Positions 62,542 through 64,000 of a DNA stretch of 64,000 nt are shown here, in pieces (position 1 is the first letter of the stretch; each line of letters begins with the position of its first letter). This DNA is from a bacterium (GTDB taxonomy: Bacteria > SZUA-79 > Acidulodesulfobacterales > Acidulodesulfobacteraceae): the NCBI GenBank assembly GCA_021800805.1, contig JAJYYR010000003.1, positions 62,001 to 126,000 of the forward strand, written 5' to 3'. Both the position numbers and the translations under genes were made by a program. The notes under the pieces were generated by a model. That model worked only from the letters and a program-made list of their open reading frames with translations, did not search any database and was not told where the DNA came from.

Positions 62542-63747
62542 TTAAGAATAATTATTTTTATATTCCATATATCTGCCGAAGGTAAATGCCCCGAACAGGA
62601 AGACGGCGACTATACCGAAAACGAACCTTACGGAATAAATGCCTGCTAAATACGAAAGAAAAAACGGTCCTATAATTCCGCCTATATCGAAATTCGACTG
62701 ATATATCGTATTTGCGGCTACCATATCCTTCATATCGACCGTTTCCGATATCCTCATAGTTCCGATAGGAAAAATAAGGGCGTGCGGAATCCCGAATATT
62801 ATTAAACTTAATGCGTAAAAATCGATACTTTTAGAAAAAACCATTAAGACGAAAGACGCTACGGATACCAATATGGAAATATTCAGGATCTTGGTTTTAT
62901 TCTTAATAACGCCTTTTTTTGTAAAGTAAAGAAGAATGAGTCTCGTTATCAGGGAAGAAATAAAAAAAAGAGAAAATAAAAGCGTTATTTCAAAATATTT
63001 TATATGGAAATTATCTCTTGCAAAAACGCCGCCGAGCGCTACTACGGACGCGAAGGCTATACTGAAGGTCGTATTATAAAAAACCACTTCTAAAAATCCG
63101 CGGTTTTTAAACAACGAATAAACCGAACCGGCGACTTGGCTTTCTCGCTTATCATCGCCGTAGCCGCTCTTGCCGTCGTCCAATTTTTCAATAATGGCTT
63201 CTTTGCTCTTTACATGGATTTTCACGGCAAAGAAAAACGCCGTTACCCCAAACAGACACAGCATAATATAAATCCAGCGGATAGGAAAAACGGTCAAAAC
63301 GGCTGAACTTAACAGCGGCCCGAAAACAAGCGCAAGACTTAACATAAGCGAATATATCGTAAGGTTTTTTTCTATAACGGCTTTATCGGAAACCAGATGC
63401 ACCAGCGACAGAAGAAACGGCATTATTATCGCCGTAGCAAAACCGGATATTACGACGAATATTAAAAATTCTACGTAACTCGTAGAAAAAAAATAACCGA
63501 GTATCGCCGCCGAAAATAATAAAAGCCCGGCGATTACGAAGTTTGAAATAGCCTGCGGTTTGATTCTTATGCTTATAAGATACCTAACCGAAAGAGTGCT
63601 TACCGCATAAACCGCCGTCGTAATTCCGACGAAAAAAAGGTTTTTATCTAGAACGTACCTTACGAAGAGCGGGTTAATAGATTGGATAAGGTTGGTATTT
63701 GCCCTCTGCAAAAGTATAACGAAAAAAACGAAGATAATAGCGGGCAT
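62542..63747 (-). CDS. Major facilitator superfamily transporter
   Basis: 401 residues with about twelve hydrophobic helices and a central cytoplasmic loop (about 180-205, charged). The N-terminal RYVLDKNLFFVGITTAVYAVSTLSVRYLIS follows the MFS helix 1-2 pattern. There is no specific substrate signature; drug or metabolite export are both possible. It lies 7 bp downstream of the hydrolase gene on the same strand, so they may be coexpressed. Confidence 0.85.
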   Translation of the reverse strand: MPAIIFVFFVILLQRANTNLIQSINPLFVRYVLDKNLFFVGITTAVYAVSTLSVRYLISIRIKPQAISNFVIAGLLLFSAAILGYFFSTSYVEFLIFVVISGFATAIIMPFLLSLVHLVSDKAVIEKNLTIYSLMLSLALVFGPLLSSAVLTVFPIRWIYIMLCLFGVTAFFFAVKIHVKSKEAIIEKLDDGKSGYGDDKRESQVAGSVYSLFKNRGFLEVVFYNTTFSIAFASVVALGGVFARDNFHIKYFEITLLFSLFFISSLITRLILLYFTKKGVIKNKTKILNISILVSVASFVLMVFSKSIDFYALSLIIFGIPHALIFPIGTMRISETVDMKDMVAANTIYQSNFDIGGIIGPFFLSYLAGIYSVRFVFGIVAVFLFGAFTFGRYMEYKNNYS

Positions 63748-63754
63748 AATTTAT

Positions 63755-64000
63755 TTATTCCGCTTTATTTTTATTTATATTTTCGTTTTTAATATAGGAT
63801 ATTATAAGGGAAATAAGCTCGTCTTTCGCTTCCGTGGCAAAAATATTCTGGGCATGCGCCGAACCTTTAAAAAAATGAACGGTTTTCGGCGATTTTGTCA
63901 TAGCAAACATCTTTTTTATGCCTTCCGCAAACTGTTCTCCTTCAGTTCCGAGATAATGGATAGGCACGTCTATAAAATCTACGCCTTCCGTATAAACGGG
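63755..64000 (-). CDS. Alpha/beta hydrolase, C-terminal fragment (5' end outside window)
   Basis: The open frame runs from the stop at 63755 to the window edge with no start needed, so at least 81 residues are the C-terminus of a longer protein. It shows a beta strand VPIHYLGTEGE and FFKGSAHAQNIF; the His in GSAHAQ sits where the catalytic His of alpha/beta hydrolases lies, and the preceding acidic strand end is where the triad Asp/Glu would be. The rest, including the nucleophile, lies past base 64000, so the assignment is moderate. Confidence 0.5.
   Translation of the reverse strand, partial: PVYTEGVDFIDVPIHYLGTEGEQFAEGIKKMFAMTKSPKTVHFFKGSAHAQNIFATEAKDELISLIISYIKNENINKNKAE

Overview
The window is AT-rich bacterial chromosome packed almost wall to wall with housekeeping genes. 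No phage, CRISPR array, rRNA or intact transposase gene was seen. The gene set is that of an anaerobic, Gram-negative, deltaproteobacteria-like organism: type IV pilus ATPases, a CarD regulator, a DUF4388 protein, a sigma-54 activator with its kinase, four-subunit pyruvate:ferredoxin oxidoreductase, FolD/MetF/MetV of the methyl branch of one-carbon metabolism, the futalosine route to menaquinone (MqnE with UbiD/UbiA/UbiX homologues) and SelB. An uncultured sulfate- or sulfur-reducing lineage near the old Deltaproteobacteria would fit, but that is a guess from gene content.

Layout. 1-4630 (minus): pilT (cut by the window edge), pilB, aroE, a DUF4388 protein and a small membrane protein. 4769-10256 (plus): xseB-ispA-dxs-tlyA-TPR operon. 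10253-17712 (minus): response regulator and kinase, ribF, ubiB and rnr. 17809-24866 (mostly plus): tRNA-Leu(CAG), a DUF3857/transglutaminase protein, cobA-type adenosyltransferase, malate dehydrogenase, a PilN-like unknown (minus), tRNA-Leu(CAA), an OYE-family reductase (minus) and ispF-ispD. 24863-30648 (minus): PIN/TRAM protein, carD, mqnE, ubiX, ubiA and ubiD. 30649-31008: the only gap above 300 bases, holding a promoter and two mobile palindromic repeats. 31009-40542 (minus): selB and a proteostasis block htrA, clpB, DUF1844, Clp ATPase and hsp20. 40637-41122 (plus): a membrane protein. 41136-64000 (minus): one long codirectional run with hflX, miaA, pgi, a CCA-adding enzyme, lapA-like, HIT, sppA, rpsA, ispH, aroA, tyrA, aroF, hicB-like, hisC, metV, folD, porBADC, metF, pheA, an MFS transporter and a hydrolase fragment.

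How the parts work together. Dxs, IspD, IspF, IspH and IspA supply isoprenoids; UbiA, UbiD, UbiX and MqnE use them for menaquinone. AroF, AroE, AroA, TyrA, PheA and HisC cover much of aromatic amino acid synthesis. PorABCD, FolD, MetF and MetV link pyruvate/acetyl-CoA with folate-bound C1 units. Hsp20, two Clp AAA+ machines and HtrA form a cytoplasm-to-periplasm protein quality control set.

The most notable non-coding signals are a sigma-54 (-24/-12) promoter before htrA with a perfect 41-bp double dyad about 115-140 bp upstream of its predicted start; near-consensus promoters that place the transcription start on or next to the ATG of xseB and ispF (leaderless mRNAs); a MITE-like element at 53248-53409 with a related, truncated copy at 30728-30845 abutting a second palindromic repeat; and an in-frame 18-bp minisatellite in a signal-peptide sequence.
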